The notes under the pieces are model-generated. The model was not told where the DNA came from. It saw only the letters and a program-made list of their open reading frames with translations, and did not search any database. A stretch of DNA of 64,000 nucleotides from Moraxellaceae bacterium (GTDB taxonomy: Bacteria; Pseudomonadota; Gammaproteobacteria; Pseudomonadales; Moraxellaceae): contig JAJFBF010000024.1 of the NCBI GenBank assembly GCA_020697295.1, positions 1-64,000 on the forward strand, in the 5' to 3' direction. Positions 53,226-64,000 of the stretch are shown here, piece by piece. Both the position numbers and the translations under genes were made by a program. How positions within the stretch are numbered: the first letter of the stretch is position 1; each line of letters begins with the position of its first letter.

Positions 53226-53489
53226 GTGGCCAATTCCGCACAAGCCAAGAAGCGTGCTCGCCAGAACGACAAGTTGCGCGCCCACAATGCCAGCCTGCGC
53301 TCCATGGTTCGCACCTATATCAAGAAGGTCGTCAACGCCATTGCCAGCGGCAACAAGACTGACGCCCAGACCGCCTACACCAGCGCCGTTCCGGTCATCG
53401 ACCGCATGGCCGACAAGGGCATCATCCACAAGAACAAGGCTGCTCGTCACAAGAGCCGCCTGAATGCCCAGATCAAGGCTCTTGCCTGA
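53226..53489 (+). CDS. rpsT: 30S ribosomal protein S20
   Basis: The product is 87 residues, the normal length, beginning [21 protein letters not shown] with the basic helices that bind 16S rRNA. The start is GTG at 53226, six bases after CAGGAGAG. E. coli rpsT also uses a rare start (UUG) that is tied to autogenous repression; the GTG here may serve the same purpose (inference). It has its own promoter and a strong terminator. Confidence 0.97.
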   Translation: MANSAQAKKRARQNDKLRAHNASLRSMVRTYIKKVVNAIASGNKTDAQTAYTSAVPVIDRMADKGIIHKNKAARHKSRLNAQIKALA

Positions 53490-53511
53490 ACCTCTCAGGG
53501 TTTGCGATCTG

Positions 53512-53540
53512 AAAAAACCGGCCTGATGGCCGGTTTTTTT
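53512..53540 (+). terminator. Rho-independent terminator of rpsT
   Basis: The arms AACCGGCC and GGCCGGTT enclose a TGAT loop and are followed by T7. The hairpin lies 23 bases after the rpsT stop. A-tract symmetry means it can also end the convergent yedA-like transcript. Confidence 0.9.
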
Positions 53541-53596
53541 ATGGGCGGGCCCAGCTGCCCCAGGCTCCGCACCGCCCCGGGCCGGCTCTCCCCGGC

Positions 53597-54496
53597 TCAG
53601 CCCTCCGGCGCCACCCTTGCCGGCACCGGTGCCCGCGCGGCCGCCGGCAGGTAAACCATCACCACCCCGCCCAGGATCACGGCCAGCCCGGCCAGCTCCA
53701 TCACATCGACGCTTTCGCCCCCCAGCCAGACCCCCAGCCCCACCGCCACCAGTGGATTCACGTAGGCATAGCTGGTCGCCAGCGCCGGCCGCACCGCCCC
53801 CAGCAGGTAAACATACGCCGAGAAGCCCAGGATGGCGCCAATGAAGATCAGGTAGGCCAGCGCCCACAGGGTCTTCGCCGATGGCGGCCCCAGCAGTGCC
53901 TCGCCTCGCAGCTGCGAGGCCAAGAGCATGGCGAGGCCGCCCGCCAGCATCTGCGCCGCGCTCGCCATGAAGCCCGGCGGCAACTGCAGGTGCCGCCCCC
54001 ACATGGAGCCGAAGGACCAGCTCAGTGCGGCGAGGATCAGCAGCCCGGCCGCCACCGGACTGGCTGACAGTTCATGACCGAAATTGAGCAAAACGAGTCC
54101 GGCCAGGCCCATGCCGATTCCCGTCCACTCGCGACCCTGCGCGCGCTGTCCCCAAAGCCTGGCGAACACCAGCGCGAACAGCGGCGTCACCCCCACCACG
54201 AGCGCGGAAAGACCGGAGCTCACGCCCCGCTCCATGGCGAGCCCCACGAGGCCGTTGCCCCCGAGCAGGAGCAGGCTGCCAACGATGGTGGAGTCGCGCC
54301 ACTGCCGCGCGCTGGGCCAGGCATGGCCGCGCAGGCGCAGGACCAGGAGGATGAGGGCGCCGGCACAGACATAGCGGATACCCCCCATCAGCAGGGGCGG
54401 CAGGGTCTCGATGGCAAAGCGCATCGCGAGATAGGTGGAACCCCAGATGAGGTAGACCCCCAGCAGGGCCAGCAGCACCGGCGGTCGAAGACTCAC
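53597..54496 (-). CDS. yedA: YedA-like EamA/DMT family exporter
   Basis: The drug/metabolite transporter has 299 residues and ten membrane helices in two EamA repeats. YLIWGSTYLAMRFAIETLPPL and RPALATSYAYVNPLVAV closely follow E. coli YedA. The substrate is unknown. The start is taken as GTG at 54496, which overlaps the lpxR stop (GTGA); a TTG six bases earlier is also open. The 4-base overlap makes it translationally coupled to lpxR. Confidence 0.88.
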   Translation of the reverse strand: MSLRPPVLLALLGVYLIWGSTYLAMRFAIETLPPLLMGGIRYVCAGALILLVLRLRGHAWPSARQWRDSTIVGSLLLLGGNGLVGLAMERGVSSGLSALVVGVTPLFALVFARLWGQRAQGREWTGIGMGLAGLVLLNFGHELSASPVAAGLLILAALSWSFGSMWGRHLQLPPGFMASAAQMLAGGLAMLLASQLRGEALLGPPSAKTLWALAYLIFIGAILGFSAYVYLLGAVRPALATSYAYVNPLVAVGLGVWLGGESVDVMELAGLAVILGGVVMVYLPAAARAPVPARVAPEG

Positions 54497-55500
54497 AGGC
54501 AACCCCAGGAGTAGGCGAGCGTGCCATAACGGGGGAGTTCCACCGCCTGGGTCTGGAAGGCGCGGGTACTGATGTTCAGCCCCAGCTGCACCGCCCAGCA
54601 GGAGCGCCCGTAGCCGAAGAGGACCTGGGCCGAGCCCAGCAGGGGCTCGTGATCGACGCGGGCAGGGCTGTCGACCCAGGTATTGCCGTTCAGGAACAGA
54701 TTGCGCAGCACGCCGGTCACCTGGAGGCCGGCCAGGGCATAGAAGCCGGCCGGACGCCCGGGGCTGATGCGGGGATAGCGCCCGAGGTAGTTGGGATTGA
54801 GCCCGAATACCACATCCGGGTCGCGGGCATAGAGAACATTGATGCCCGCGGCGGCAGACGTCATCAGGGGCCCCAGGGCAAAGTCCATGTTGTCGAAGAA
54901 GCTGAGCCCCCAGTCACCCAGGGCCCGCTCGCTGACGACTTCCTGGCGATCATAGCGGAGGTTCAGCACGAACTCATTGCGCAACTGGCCGTCCCAACCC
55001 CTGGCCTCGTTGGCGCCGACCACCCGATGCACAAAGTGCTGACCCTGCTCCGCCAGTGACCAGGGCCCGACCACGCCGAACTGCAGCCCCAGCGATTCCA
55101 GCCGGCTGGCGCTGCGCAGGTGGTAGCCGCAGCCGCCATAGAGCAGGCCGGCATAGGGCTGGTCGTCGGGATCGGGAGGACGGGAGCGCTTGTCGAAGGG
55201 TGTCTGGATGATCTGCCCCAGCTCGAAGGAATGCTGGTAGCGGGTATTTTCATCCACCGGAATCAGCGCTGGCGCCAGCAGGCGGGATAGCGCGGACAGG
55301 CCGGGACAGTCGCGCCACTGCCGGCCCTCTTCCGGCGGCACCGGATCACGGACATGGTGATAGACAATGCCATTGGTGTAGTAGGCATCGGTGCCGCGCG
55401 GCGAAAACAGATCGTTGTCCCAGAGGATGGCATTGAAATCCGCCCGGGCCAGCAGCGGCCAGAGCAACCATCCCGCCAGGACCAGGCGAGATCGGGTCAT
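54493..55500 (-). CDS. lpxR: Outer-membrane lipid A deacylase LpxR family (DUF2219)
   Basis: LpxR removes the 3'-acyloxyacyl chain from lipid A at the outer surface. The 335-residue precursor has a signal peptide (1-20, ending ARA). A beta-barrel of alternating hydrophobic strands ends in an aromatic-containing C terminus. Active-site motifs are visible: AILWDNDLFS and YYTNGIVYHHV near the mature N terminus, and a GPWSLAEQGQHFVH segment. It is upstream of and overlaps the yedA-like gene. Confidence 0.88.
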   Translation of the reverse strand: MTRSRLVLAGWLLWPLLARADFNAILWDNDLFSPRGTDAYYTNGIVYHHVRDPVPPEEGRQWRDCPGLSALSRLLAPALIPVDENTRYQHSFELGQIIQTPFDKRSRPPDPDDQPYAGLLYGGCGYHLRSASRLESLGLQFGVVGPWSLAEQGQHFVHRVVGANEARGWDGQLRNEFVLNLRYDRQEVVSERALGDWGLSFFDNMDFALGPLMTSAAAGINVLYARDPDVVFGLNPNYLGRYPRISPGRPAGFYALAGLQVTGVLRNLFLNGNTWVDSPARVDHEPLLGSAQVLFGYGRSCWAVQLGLNISTRAFQTQAVELPRYGTLAYSWGCL

Positions 55501-55533
55501 GCCATGCTCCCGGATGCATTCCTTGCAGGGAGA

Positions 55534-56661
55534 TCAGACCAGGACCAGGTTATCCCGGTGCATCAGCTCGGCATCATCGACATAGCCCAGCAGGGCCTCG
55601 ATGCGATCGGAGGCCTGCCCGGCAATCCGCCCGGCCTCCTCGGCGCTGTAGTTCACCAGTCCCACCGCGACCGTGGCGCCCTGCTCGTCGACGCAGGCCA
55701 CGACTTCGCCGCGCTGGAAATTGCCTTCCACCGACTTCACGCCGACCGGCAGCAGGCTGCGGCCGCCCTGGCGCAGCGCCTTCACGGCGCCGGCGTCGAT
55801 GACGACGCGACCGGCATGCTGCAAGTGCGCCGCCAGCCATTGCTTGCGCGCGGCGAGGCGGTCCTGCTCCGGCAGCAGCAGGGTGCCGACGACCTCGGCC
55901 TGGCGCAGGCGCACCAGGATGTTGTCGCCCTGCCCGCTGGCAATCACCGTGGCACAACCCGAGCGCGCCGCCAGGCGGGCCGCGCGCACCTTGGTCACCA
56001 TGCCGCCACGACCCAGCGCGCCACCACCGCCGGCCATGGCCAGCAAGCGTTCATCCAGGGCCTGCACCTCGGGGAGGAGCACGGCATCGGGGTCATGGCG
56101 GGGGTCACGGTCGAACATGCCTTCCTGGTCGGTGAGGATCACCAGGGTATCGGCCTCGACAAGGTTGGCGACCAGCGCGCCCAGGGTGTCGTTGTCGCCA
56201 AAGCGGATTTCATCGGTGGCGACCGTGTCATTCTCATTGATGACCGGCAGCACCTTCCATTCGATCAGTGTACGCAGCGTGTTGCGCGCATTGAGATAGC
56301 GCTGGCGATCGGACAGGTCGTCGTGGGTCAGCAGGATCTGCGCGGTGCGCGTGCCATGGTCGCGAAAATGCGATTCGTAGGCCTGCACGAGGCCCATCTG
56401 GCCAATGGCGGCGCAGGCCTGCAATTCATGCACGGCCTCGGGACGCGCCTTGAGGCCCATGCGCACCATGCCCTCGGCGACAGCGCCGGAGGACACCAGC
56501 ACCAGCTCCACGCCGGACTGCTGCAAGGCCACCATCTGCCGCACCCAGCTTGCCATGGCCTGCATGTCGAGGCCCTGGCCGTTGGCGGTGAGCAGGGCCG
56601 ACCCGATCTTCACGACCCAGCGGCGGCCCTGGGCGAGGCGTTGGCGATTATCTGTTGTCAT
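55534..56661 (-). CDS. proB: Glutamate 5-kinase
   Basis: It is the first enzyme of proline synthesis. The 375-residue product has an amino-acid-kinase domain ([49 protein letters not shown]) and a C-terminal PUA domain (from about 280; [22 protein letters not shown]). The ATG at 56661 is used; the frame continues upstream from a TTG. It follows obgE by 24 bases, so the two probably share a transcript. Confidence 0.96.
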   Translation of the reverse strand: MTTDNRQRLAQGRRWVVKIGSALLTANGQGLDMQAMASWVRQMVALQQSGVELVLVSSGAVAEGMVRMGLKARPEAVHELQACAAIGQMGLVQAYESHFRDHGTRTAQILLTHDDLSDRQRYLNARNTLRTLIEWKVLPVINENDTVATDEIRFGDNDTLGALVANLVEADTLVILTDQEGMFDRDPRHDPDAVLLPEVQALDERLLAMAGGGGALGRGGMVTKVRAARLAARSGCATVIASGQGDNILVRLRQAEVVGTLLLPEQDRLAARKQWLAAHLQHAGRVVIDAGAVKALRQGGRSLLPVGVKSVEGNFQRGEVVACVDEQGATVAVGLVNYSAEEAGRIAGQASDRIEALLGYVDDAELMHRDNLVLV

Positions 56662-56685
56662 CTCAGGGAATAAACCAGGCAAGTC

Positions 56686-58249
<1,564 letters not shown>

Positions 58250-58285
58250 GTCGGATTACTCCTGAATCGTAACGGGGGCCAGCGC

Positions 58286-58597
58286 TCAGGCGCTGATGCC
58301 GGTAATCTTGAGTTCGGTGTAGTACTGGCGGTGGCCAGCCTGCTTGCGGTGATGCTTGCGGCGACGGAACTTCTGGATGCGCACCTTGGCGTGACGGCCA
58401 TGGGTCACCACTTCAGCCAGCACCTTGGCGCCGACGACGATCGGGGTGCCGATCTTGATGTCAGCACCGTTCACCACCATCAGCACGTCTTCGAGGGTGA
58501 TGGTCTGGCCCGGCTGGACATCCAGCAGCTCGACCTTCAGCAGCTCGCCTTCAACCACGCGATGCTGCTTGCCACCGCTCTTGATAACCGCGTACAT
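58286..58597 (-). CDS. rplU: 50S ribosomal protein L21
   Basis: The product is 103 residues, the same length as in E. coli: [14 protein letters not shown] at the start and [16 protein letters not shown] near the C terminus. The ATG at 58597 is chosen over an in-frame ATG 30 bases upstream on family length. It leads rplU-rpmA and is divergent from ispB. Confidence 0.98.
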   Translation of the reverse strand: MYAVIKSGGKQHRVVEGELLKVELLDVQPGQTITLEDVLMVVNGADIKIGTPIVVGAKVLAEVVTHGRHAKVRIQKFRRRKHHRKQAGHRQYYTELKITGISA

Positions 58598-58696
58598 GTT
58601 GCCACTCCCGCTATTTGGGTCTGCCACTACCGCTGTAGTGGCCTCGTTGCACAGGCCGGACGCCAGGCGCCCGCCTGCCAGAATGCAAGGCGCGCA

Positions 58697-58725
58697 ATTC
58701 TACGGAAAAGCCACCCGCGCCGCAA
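58697..58725 (-). promoter_or_regulatory. candidate promoter region of rplU-rpmA
   Basis: The minus strand has TTGCGG (58720-58725), a 17-base spacer and TAGAAT (58697-58702), followed by the GC-rich discriminator TGCGCGCC. A second perfect TATAAT lies upstream at 58731-58736 without a good -35. Either could serve; the discriminator resembles that of the rrn promoters at the left end. Confidence 0.5.
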
Positions 58726-58845
58726 GCCGCATTATATGGCTAAAAACCTTGTCCGAAATTGCCCCTTTGGCGCGCGGAGCATAGCCCCGGCAGGGGCTCT
58801 GCTGCTAGGATTCGCGGCCTCTCCCCCCGGGCTGATCCTGATCCC

Positions 58846-59808
58846 ATGGACTTCAAGAGCATTGTCGCTGTAGTGGCCGAAGACTTTGCGGCCGTCGATA
58901 CCTTTATCCGCAAGAGCCTGGAATCCCGTGTCCCGCTCATCAACGAGGTCGGGCACTACATCGTCCAGGGTGGCGGCAAGCGCCTGCGCCCGCTGGTCTG
59001 CCTGCTGTCGGCGCGCGCCTGTGGCTACAGCGGCCACCGCCATATAGAAGTTGCCAGCATCATCGAGCTGCTGCATACCGCCACCCTCCTGCATGACGAC
59101 GTGGTCGACGAGTCCGGCCTGCGCCGCGGCCGCGCCACCGCCAATGCGCGCTGGGACAACCCCACCGCCGTGCTGGTCGGGGACTACCTGATTTCCAAGG
59201 CTTTCGCCCTGATGGTGGCGTTGCGCGATCCCGTGGTCATGGACATCATGTCCGCCGGCACCTGCGTCATCGCCGAGGGCGAGGTCCTGCAGCTCATCAA
59301 CCAGCGCGACCCGGACACCACCGAAGACCGCTACATGCAGGTCATCTACGGCAAGACCGCCAAGCTATTCGAGACTGCCGCCGAGACCGGCGCCAGCCTG
59401 GGCAGCCGCGACTACCAGGACGCCTGCGCCACCTTCGCCCGCCACCTCGGGGCCGCCTTCCAGATCATCGACGACGTGCTGGACTACACCAGCTCGGCCG
59501 AGGTCATGGGCAAGAATGTCGGTGACGACCTGGCCGAGGGCAAGCCCACCCTGCCCCTCATCCAGGCCATCAAGACCTCGGCCCCGGCCGAGGCCGAACT
59601 GATCCGCAACGCCATCCGCACCGGCGGCCTCGAGCACCTGGACGAGATCATCGCCATCGTCCAGGGCTGCGGCGCGCTCGATTACACGCGCCAGCGCGCC
59701 CGCCAGGAAACCGAAGAGGCCCTGGCGGCCCTCGCCGTGCTGCCGGACTCGCCCTACAAGGCGGCCCTGGCCGACCTGACGCACCTGGCCCTGCAACGCG
59801 ACAACTGA
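58846..59808 (+). CDS. ispB: Octaprenyl (polyprenyl) diphosphate synthase
   Basis: The long-chain trans-prenyl synthase makes the ubiquinone side chain. The 320-residue product has GGGKRLRPLV, the first Asp-rich motif LLHDDVVDES and the second IIDDVLDY. The ATG at 58846 gives MDFKSIVAVVAEDF, matching the family; the upstream frame is not conserved. It is divergent from rplU, an arrangement shared with E. coli and Pseudomonas. A weak hairpin (59818-59840) follows the stop. Confidence 0.96.
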   Translation: MDFKSIVAVVAEDFAAVDTFIRKSLESRVPLINEVGHYIVQGGGKRLRPLVCLLSARACGYSGHRHIEVASIIELLHTATLLHDDVVDESGLRRGRATANARWDNPTAVLVGDYLISKAFALMVALRDPVVMDIMSAGTCVIAEGEVLQLINQRDPDTTEDRYMQVIYGKTAKLFETAAETGASLGSRDYQDACATFARHLGAAFQIIDDVLDYTSSAEVMGKNVGDDLAEGKPTLPLIQAIKTSAPAEAELIRNAIRTGGLEHLDEIIAIVQGCGALDYTRQRARQETEEALAALAVLPDSPYKAALADLTHLALQRDN

Positions 59809-59842
59809 ACCCGGAATGCCGCGGCGAAGTTCTCCGCGGCAC

Positions 59843-59871
59843 TTTCCATTACGCAACAGTTTCTATAGAAT
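59843..59871 (+). promoter_or_regulatory. candidate promoter of the proline tRNA gene
   Basis: TTTCCA (59843-59848), a 17-base spacer and TAGAAT (59866-59871) are followed by the GC-rich discriminator GCGCGCC. The mature tRNA begins about 40 bases downstream. Confidence 0.55.
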
Positions 59872-59911
59872 GCGCGCCTCGTAACCGGAACAGCGGGTTA
59901 CGAAACAGTGT

Positions 59912-59988
59912 CGGGGTGTAGCTCAGCTTGGTGGAGCGCTACGTTCGGGACGTAGAGGCCGGAGGTTCAAATCCTCTCACCCCGACCA
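59912..59988 (+). tRNA. tRNA-Pro (anticodon CGG)
   Basis: This 77-base sequence folds as a standard cloverleaf. The acceptor stem is CGGGGTG with CACCCCG. The D-arm contains GTAGCTCAGCTTGGT. The anticodon stem CTACG/CGTAG has loop TTCGGGA (anticodon CGG), and the T-arm contains GGTTCAAATCC. CCA is encoded. A T6 run follows at once and may terminate transcription. Confidence 0.97.
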
Positions 59989-60121
59989 TTTTTTCCGCAG
60001 CATCGATTTCCCTCTAGGACCCCTTGCGGTCCCGCACTCCCCCTCTCCTGCATTCTTGTAACAGTCGGTTCATGGCCGGGCCCTGCCGTTTTGCGCATAC
60101 TGCGCGGCCGGAGGGACATGA

Positions 60122-62167
60122 ATGCCTGAGCTGGAAGCCACTCTCGACACTATCGCCCACGGCAACGACAGCGGACCGGAACTGCTGGTCGCCCTGATCG
60201 ATGCCCTGCGCCCCGCCCACGCCGACGAAGCCGGGCCGGCCCATGCCCGCCTTACCGAACTGTGCGAACGCCTCGAGGCGGAGCCGGCGCTCCGTCTGGG
60301 CCTGCGCGACTACCTGCTGCGCATGGTCGGGGCCCGCAAGCAGTCCCATCTTTACTCCGATACCGGCATCTTCGACGGCACCGGCTTCTTCAGCGAGCTG
60401 CGCCAGCGCCTGGCCTGGAAGCTCCTGCCTCCCGCCCTCAACGACGACCACTTCCGTGATGTGTTCGGCCTTGCCTTTCATCATGCCGACGACGGGGACT
60501 GGATAGGCGCGCTCGACGATGCGCTCTGGCTGCGCCTGCTGGCGGCGCTGGAGGCAACGCCGGCGCCACTGCCGGAGATGGCGCGGCATCCCGTGCACGA
60601 GACGCTGGAAAGCCTGTCGACGCTCTCGCACCGGCTGACCGCCCTGGGGCTCGACCTGCACCTGGTGCGCGTCTACCCCGAGATCGAGTCGTATGAATCG
60701 CCCTTTCTCGCGCTCAGCGCCGAAATTGGCGACTTCACCCGCGCCTACCATGAGCTGCTTTCCGGCCACCAGCCGCAACGCGAGGATGCGCGGCAGGCAC
60801 TGGTGCTGATCGCACAGTGCCGGGACATGCTCACGCGCATCCGCAAGCGCGCGCCCGAAACCGGCATCAGCATTCGCCTCACCCAGATACTGGTGCGCAT
60901 GCAGCAGACGCTGCGCCGGATGGAAACCCTGCTCGGACTGCTGGAAAGCACCGGCCCCGACTTGCGCCGGCAGGCAGTGGGCTTCTTCAAGGAACTGGTG
61001 CAGGCCGACAACCGCAAATACAGCCTCCGCGAGGTGCTGGGCACCCACACTTCATTGCTGGCGCTGCGGGTCACCGAGAACGCCGGCCATACCGGCGAGC
61101 ACTATGTCACGACCTCGCGCCGGGACTATTTCGCCATGCTGCGCTCCGGCCTCGGCGCCGGCTTCATCGTCGGCTTCATGGCGCTGCTGAAAATGCTGGC
61201 CGGCAAGCTCAGCCTCGCGCCCATCGGCGCCGCCTTCGTGTACAGCCTCAATTACTCGCTGGGCTTCATGCTCGTGCACATGCTGCACTTCACCATTGCC
61301 ACCAAGCAGCCGGCCATGACCGCGGCGCGCATCGCCGGCAGCATCCAGGACATCGAGAGTGGCCGCGAGCGCGACCTTGATACGCTGGCCGCGCTTTGCG
61401 TAAACGTGTTTCGCACCCAGTTCATCGCCATCATGGGCAATGTGCTGCTGGCCCTGCCCACGGCCATCCTGCTGGCCTGGCTCTGGCGGGCCGGTACCGG
61501 CGCGCACCTGGCCGACCCCGCCAAGGTCGCGCAGCTGCTGCATGACCTCGATCCCTTCTCCAGCCTCGCGCTCTTTCACGCCGCCATCGCCGGCGTCTGC
61601 CTCTTCCTCGCCGGACTGATTTCGGGCTATTACGACAACAAGGCCGTGTACACGCGCATTCCGGACCGTCTCCGTCAACGCCGCACGCTGCGTCGCCTGC
61701 TCGGCGAAGAGCGCCTGGATCGGGTCGCCACCTATGTCGGCGACAACCTCGGCGCGCTGGCGGGCAACTTCTACTTCGGCATCATGCTGGGCAGCATGGG
61801 CACGCTGGGCTTCATCCTGGGCCTGCCACTCGACATCCGGCACATCACCTTCTCTTCGGCCTTCCTGGGCATCGCCCTCGTCGGCAGTGATCTCGCACTG
61901 CCGCTGGAGACGCTGCTCATCAGTCTGGGCGGCGTGGCCGCCATCGGCTTCATCAACCTGGTGGTGAGCTTCGGGCTTGCGCTGCTGGTCGCGTTGCGTG
62001 CGCGCAATGTGAATTACCGGCAATGGCTGCCCTTGCTCGGCCTGATCCTGCGCAGTTTCCTGCAAAATCCCCGGCGCTTCTTCTGGCCGCCGCCGGACGC
62101 CCCGGCCGCGGCCGGCGCACCGGAAGCGCCCCCAAAAATTGCGGGCGAAAAAAAGGCCGCATCCTAG
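60122..62167 (+). CDS. Membrane protein of the 'site-specific recombinase' (Gcr-like) family
   Basis: The product is 681 residues. The N-terminal ~340 are soluble and helical (a long HxxLxR-rich region around 190-300). The C-terminal half has about seven hydrophobic segments, including near 347-363, 374-396, 440-460, 481-505, 545-570 and 595-630. Databases often call this family site-specific recombinase after a Neisseria gcr gene. I see no tyrosine- or serine-recombinase catalytic pattern, and the membrane topology argues against that role. GGAGGG precedes the ATG. It is a single gene after the tRNA; function is unknown. Confidence 0.8.
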   Translation: MPELEATLDTIAHGNDSGPELLVALIDALRPAHADEAGPAHARLTELCERLEAEPALRLGLRDYLLRMVGARKQSHLYSDTGIFDGTGFFSELRQRLAWKLLPPALNDDHFRDVFGLAFHHADDGDWIGALDDALWLRLLAALEATPAPLPEMARHPVHETLESLSTLSHRLTALGLDLHLVRVYPEIESYESPFLALSAEIGDFTRAYHELLSGHQPQREDARQALVLIAQCRDMLTRIRKRAPETGISIRLTQILVRMQQTLRRMETLLGLLESTGPDLRRQAVGFFKELVQADNRKYSLREVLGTHTSLLALRVTENAGHTGEHYVTTSRRDYFAMLRSGLGAGFIVGFMALLKMLAGKLSLAPIGAAFVYSLNYSLGFMLVHMLHFTIATKQPAMTAARIAGSIQDIESGRERDLDTLAALCVNVFRTQFIAIMGNVLLALPTAILLAWLWRAGTGAHLADPAKVAQLLHDLDPFSSLALFHAAIAGVCLFLAGLISGYYDNKAVYTRIPDRLRQRRTLRRLLGEERLDRVATYVGDNLGALAGNFYFGIMLGSMGTLGFILGLPLDIRHITFSSAFLGIALVGSDLALPLETLLISLGGVAAIGFINLVVSFGLALLVALRARNVNYRQWLPLLGLILRSFLQNPRRFFWPPPDAPAAAGAPEAPPKIAGEKKAAS

Positions 62168-62178
62168 CGGCCTTTTTT
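62148..62178. terminator. terminator shared by convergent recombinase-like gene and acs
   Basis: The arms AAAAAAGGCCGC and GCGGCCTTTTTT enclose a 6-base loop. The 5' arm lies within the last codons of the plus-strand gene. T-runs on both strands suit the convergent layout. Confidence 0.85.
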
Positions 62179-62316
62179 ACTTTGCGGCACCCGCCCGGTG
62201 AGCACGCCTTGCGGCAGCCTCCCGTGCGGCAGGCCCGGTACCCACCGCCTGGCCGCGGCCCGAAAGCTCCGGGTTGCGGCATTCGCCCATCGGTCAGGCG
62301 GCAGCGCGGATGCGCC

Positions 62317-64000
62317 TCAAACGCTTTCCTGCAATTGCTGCAGGATGGCGGGATTCTCCAGCGTCGACACGTCCTGGGTGATGGTTTCGCCGCGCGCGAT
62401 GGCACGCAGCAGCCGGCGCATGATCTTGCCGGAGCGGGTCTTGGGCAGGTTGTCGCCAAAGCGGATGTCTTCGGGCTTGGCGATGGCGCCAATCTCCTTG
62501 GCCACCCACTCGCGCAGGTCGGCGATGATGCGCTTGCCTTCCTCGCCACTCGGCCGCGCGCCTTTCAGCACCACAAAGGCCACGATGGCCTCGCCCTTGA
62601 GGGGATCCGGACGCCCCACCACGGCGGCTTCCGCCACCAGGGGATTCGCCACCAGCGCCGACTCGACTTCCATCGTGCCCAGCCGGTGGCCGGACACGTT
62701 CAGCACATCGTCAATGCGGCCCATGATCCAGAAATAGCCGTCGTCGTCACGGTGCGCGGAGTCGCCGGCCAGGTAGTACCTGCCCTGGTATTCCTCGGGG
62801 AAATACGATTTTTTGAAGCGCTCCGGGTCGCCCCACAGGGTACGCACCTGAGAGGGGAAGGGACGCGTGATCACGAGGAAGCCACCGCCTGTTTCCACCT
62901 TGGCGCCCGTCTCGTCGACGATGTCGGCCATGATGCCCGGCAGCGGCAGCGTGCAGGAGCCCGGCTTGGTGGCGATGGCGCCCGGCAGCGGCGCCAGCAT
63001 GTGCGAGCCGGTTTCGGTCTGCCACCAGGTGTCGACGATGGGGCAGCGGCCACCGCCCACCTGCTCGTGGTACCACATCCAGGCTTCGGGATTGATGGGC
63101 TCGCCCACCGTGCCGAGCAGGCGCAGCGACGACAGGTCGTGGCGCTTCGGCAAATCGCCGCCGAGCTTGATGAGGGAGCGGATGGCGGTCGGCGCGGTGT
63201 AGAAGATGCTGACCTTGTGGCGCTCGATCATCTGCCAGAAACGGCCGGCGTCGGGATAGGTCGGGACGCCCTCGAAGATGACCTGGGTACCGCCGACCGC
63301 GAGCGGACCATAGGCCACATAGGAATGGCCGGTGATCCAGCCCACGTCGGCCGTGCACCAGAAAATATCGTCCGGCTTGTAGTCGAATACCCAGTTCATG
63401 GAATTCACGGCACCGAGCAGGTAGCCGGCGCTGGAGTGCTGCACGCCCTTGGGCTTGCCGGTGGAGCCGGAGGTGTACAGGATGAACAGGGGATCATCGG
63501 CTCCCACCCAGGTGGGCTCGCAGACATCGGGCTTGTCGGCCACGAGGTCATGCCACCAGAGGTCGCGGCCGCGGTGCCACTCGATGGGCGCGTCCTTCTC
63601 CTCGGCGCGGCGGTAGACCACCACGCGCTCGAGGCTGTCGCAGCCGCCCATGGCGACGGCTTCATCCGTCGTGGTCTTGAGGGGAACGACCTTGCCGCCA
63701 CGGATGCCGGCATTGGCGGTGATGACGAGCCTGGCCTTCGCGTCGATGATGCGTTCATTCAGGCTCTTGGCGGAAAAGCCGCCAAAAACCACGGAGTGGA
63801 TGGCGCCGAGGCGGGCGCAGGCCTGCATGGCCACCACGGCCTCGATGCTCATCGGCATATAGACGATGACGCGGTCGCCCTTGGTCACGCCCAGGGATTT
63901 CAGGCCGTTGGCGAACCGGCCGACCAGCCGGGAAAGCTCGGCATAGGTGACGCGGCGCACGGTGCCATTGTCGGATTCGAAGATCAGCGCGACCTTGTTG
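62317..64000 (-). CDS. acs: Acetyl-CoA synthetase, C-terminal 561 residues (5' end outside window)
   Basis: It activates acetate to acetyl-CoA through acetyl-AMP. The visible part shows P-loop [14 protein letters not shown], the aryl/acyl-binding [12 protein letters not shown], the hinge [21 protein letters not shown], and the C-terminal lysine motif [14 protein letters not shown], whose Lys is acetylated in regulated homologues. The frame continues through the window edge ([12 protein letters not shown] before [10 protein letters not shown]), so about 90 N-terminal residues and the promoter are missing. It is convergent with the preceding gene. Confidence 0.96.
   Translation of the reverse strand, partial: NKVALIFESDNGTVRRVTYAELSRLVGRFANGLKSLGVTKGDRVIVYMPMSIEAVVAMQACARLGAIHSVVFGGFSAKSLNERIIDAKARLVITANAGIRGGKVVPLKTTTDEAVAMGGCDSLERVVVYRRAEEKDAPIEWHRGRDLWWHDLVADKPDVCEPTWVGADDPLFILYTSGSTGKPKGVQHSSAGYLLGAVNSMNWVFDYKPDDIFWCTADVGWITGHSYVAYGPLAVGGTQVIFEGVPTYPDAGRFWQMIERHKVSIFYTAPTAIRSLIKLGGDLPKRHDLSSLRLLGTVGEPINPEAWMWYHEQVGGGRCPIVDTWWQTETGSHMLAPLPGAIATKPGSCTLPLPGIMADIVDETGAKVETGGGFLVITRPFPSQVRTLWGDPERFKKSYFPEEYQGRYYLAGDSAHRDDDGYFWIMGRIDDVLNVSGHRLGTMEVESALVANPLVAEAAVVGRPDPLKGEAIVAFVVLKGARPSGEEGKRIIADLREWVAKEIGAIAKPEDIRFGDNLPKTRSGKIMRRLLRAIARGETITQDVSTLENPAILQQLQESV

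Noticed and set aside
59912-62167. tRNA-Pro followed by a 'site-specific recombinase' gene as a possible integrative element
   Set aside because: The protein is a membrane protein, its codon use looks like its neighbours, and no duplicate of the tRNA 3' end or other mobile genes are present.

Overview
The window looks like chromosome from a high-GC gammaproteobacterium. Nearly every gene is a recognisable core or conserved-accessory gene. From memory, the gene content and neighbourhoods resemble the Pseudomonas aeruginosa block that runs clpB, yfiH, rluD, bamD, pilS-pilR, thiO, the minor pilin operon, ispH, fkpB, lspA, ileS, ribF, murJ, rpsT, proB, obgE, rpmA, rplU, ispB. This was judged by reading, not by a search. 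I see no phage, insertion sequence, integron or CRISPR array.

Layout. Bases 1-197 hold two strong tandem promoters and a boxA element on the minus strand: the leader of a ribosomal RNA operon whose 16S gene should lie just beyond the left edge. Next come an msrQ-msrP-pssA operon and an ilvB-ilvH-ilvC operon (216-6424, minus), then a small DUF4124 protein, a membrane-anchored C13 (legumain-like) peptidase, an OsmC-type peroxidase and clpB with a heat-shock promoter. Then follow a 93-residue unknown protein, yfiH/pgeF, a saccharopine-dehydrogenase-like reductase, and the pair pbpC plus a giant alpha-2-macroglobulin. rluD and bamD are divergent, followed by a hemerythrin-like protein and glutamine-dependent nadE.

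27088-44493 is the type IV pilus region. It has a small PP0621-like protein, the sensor-regulator pair pilS-pilR, thiO, a pilE-type pilin with a candidate sigma-54 promoter, an isolated FimT-type pseudopilin, two tandem pilY1 genes, and pilX, pilW, pilV and a FimT/FimU gene. Both PilY1 proteins share a vWA domain that appears to be interrupted by two beta-sandwich modules. The second copy has lost metal-site (MIDAS) residues.

44833-52273 is ispH, a disrupted fkpB, lspA, a three-unit 34-bp palindromic repeat array, ileS, ribF and murJ, all on the minus strand. fkpB has a frameshifting internal deletion of roughly 50 codons. The conserved start of ileS is read through without an ordinary start codon.

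The right end carries rsuA and rpsT (plus); yedA-like, lpxR, proB, obgE, rpmA and rplU (minus); ispB, a proline tRNA (CGG) and a membrane protein of the so-called site-specific recombinase family (plus); and the 3' part of acs (minus), cut by the window edge. No wholly new system stands out. The most useful second looks are the rrn leader, the broken fkpB, the ileS start, the diverged PilY1 pair, the C13 peptidase and the membrane 'recombinase'.
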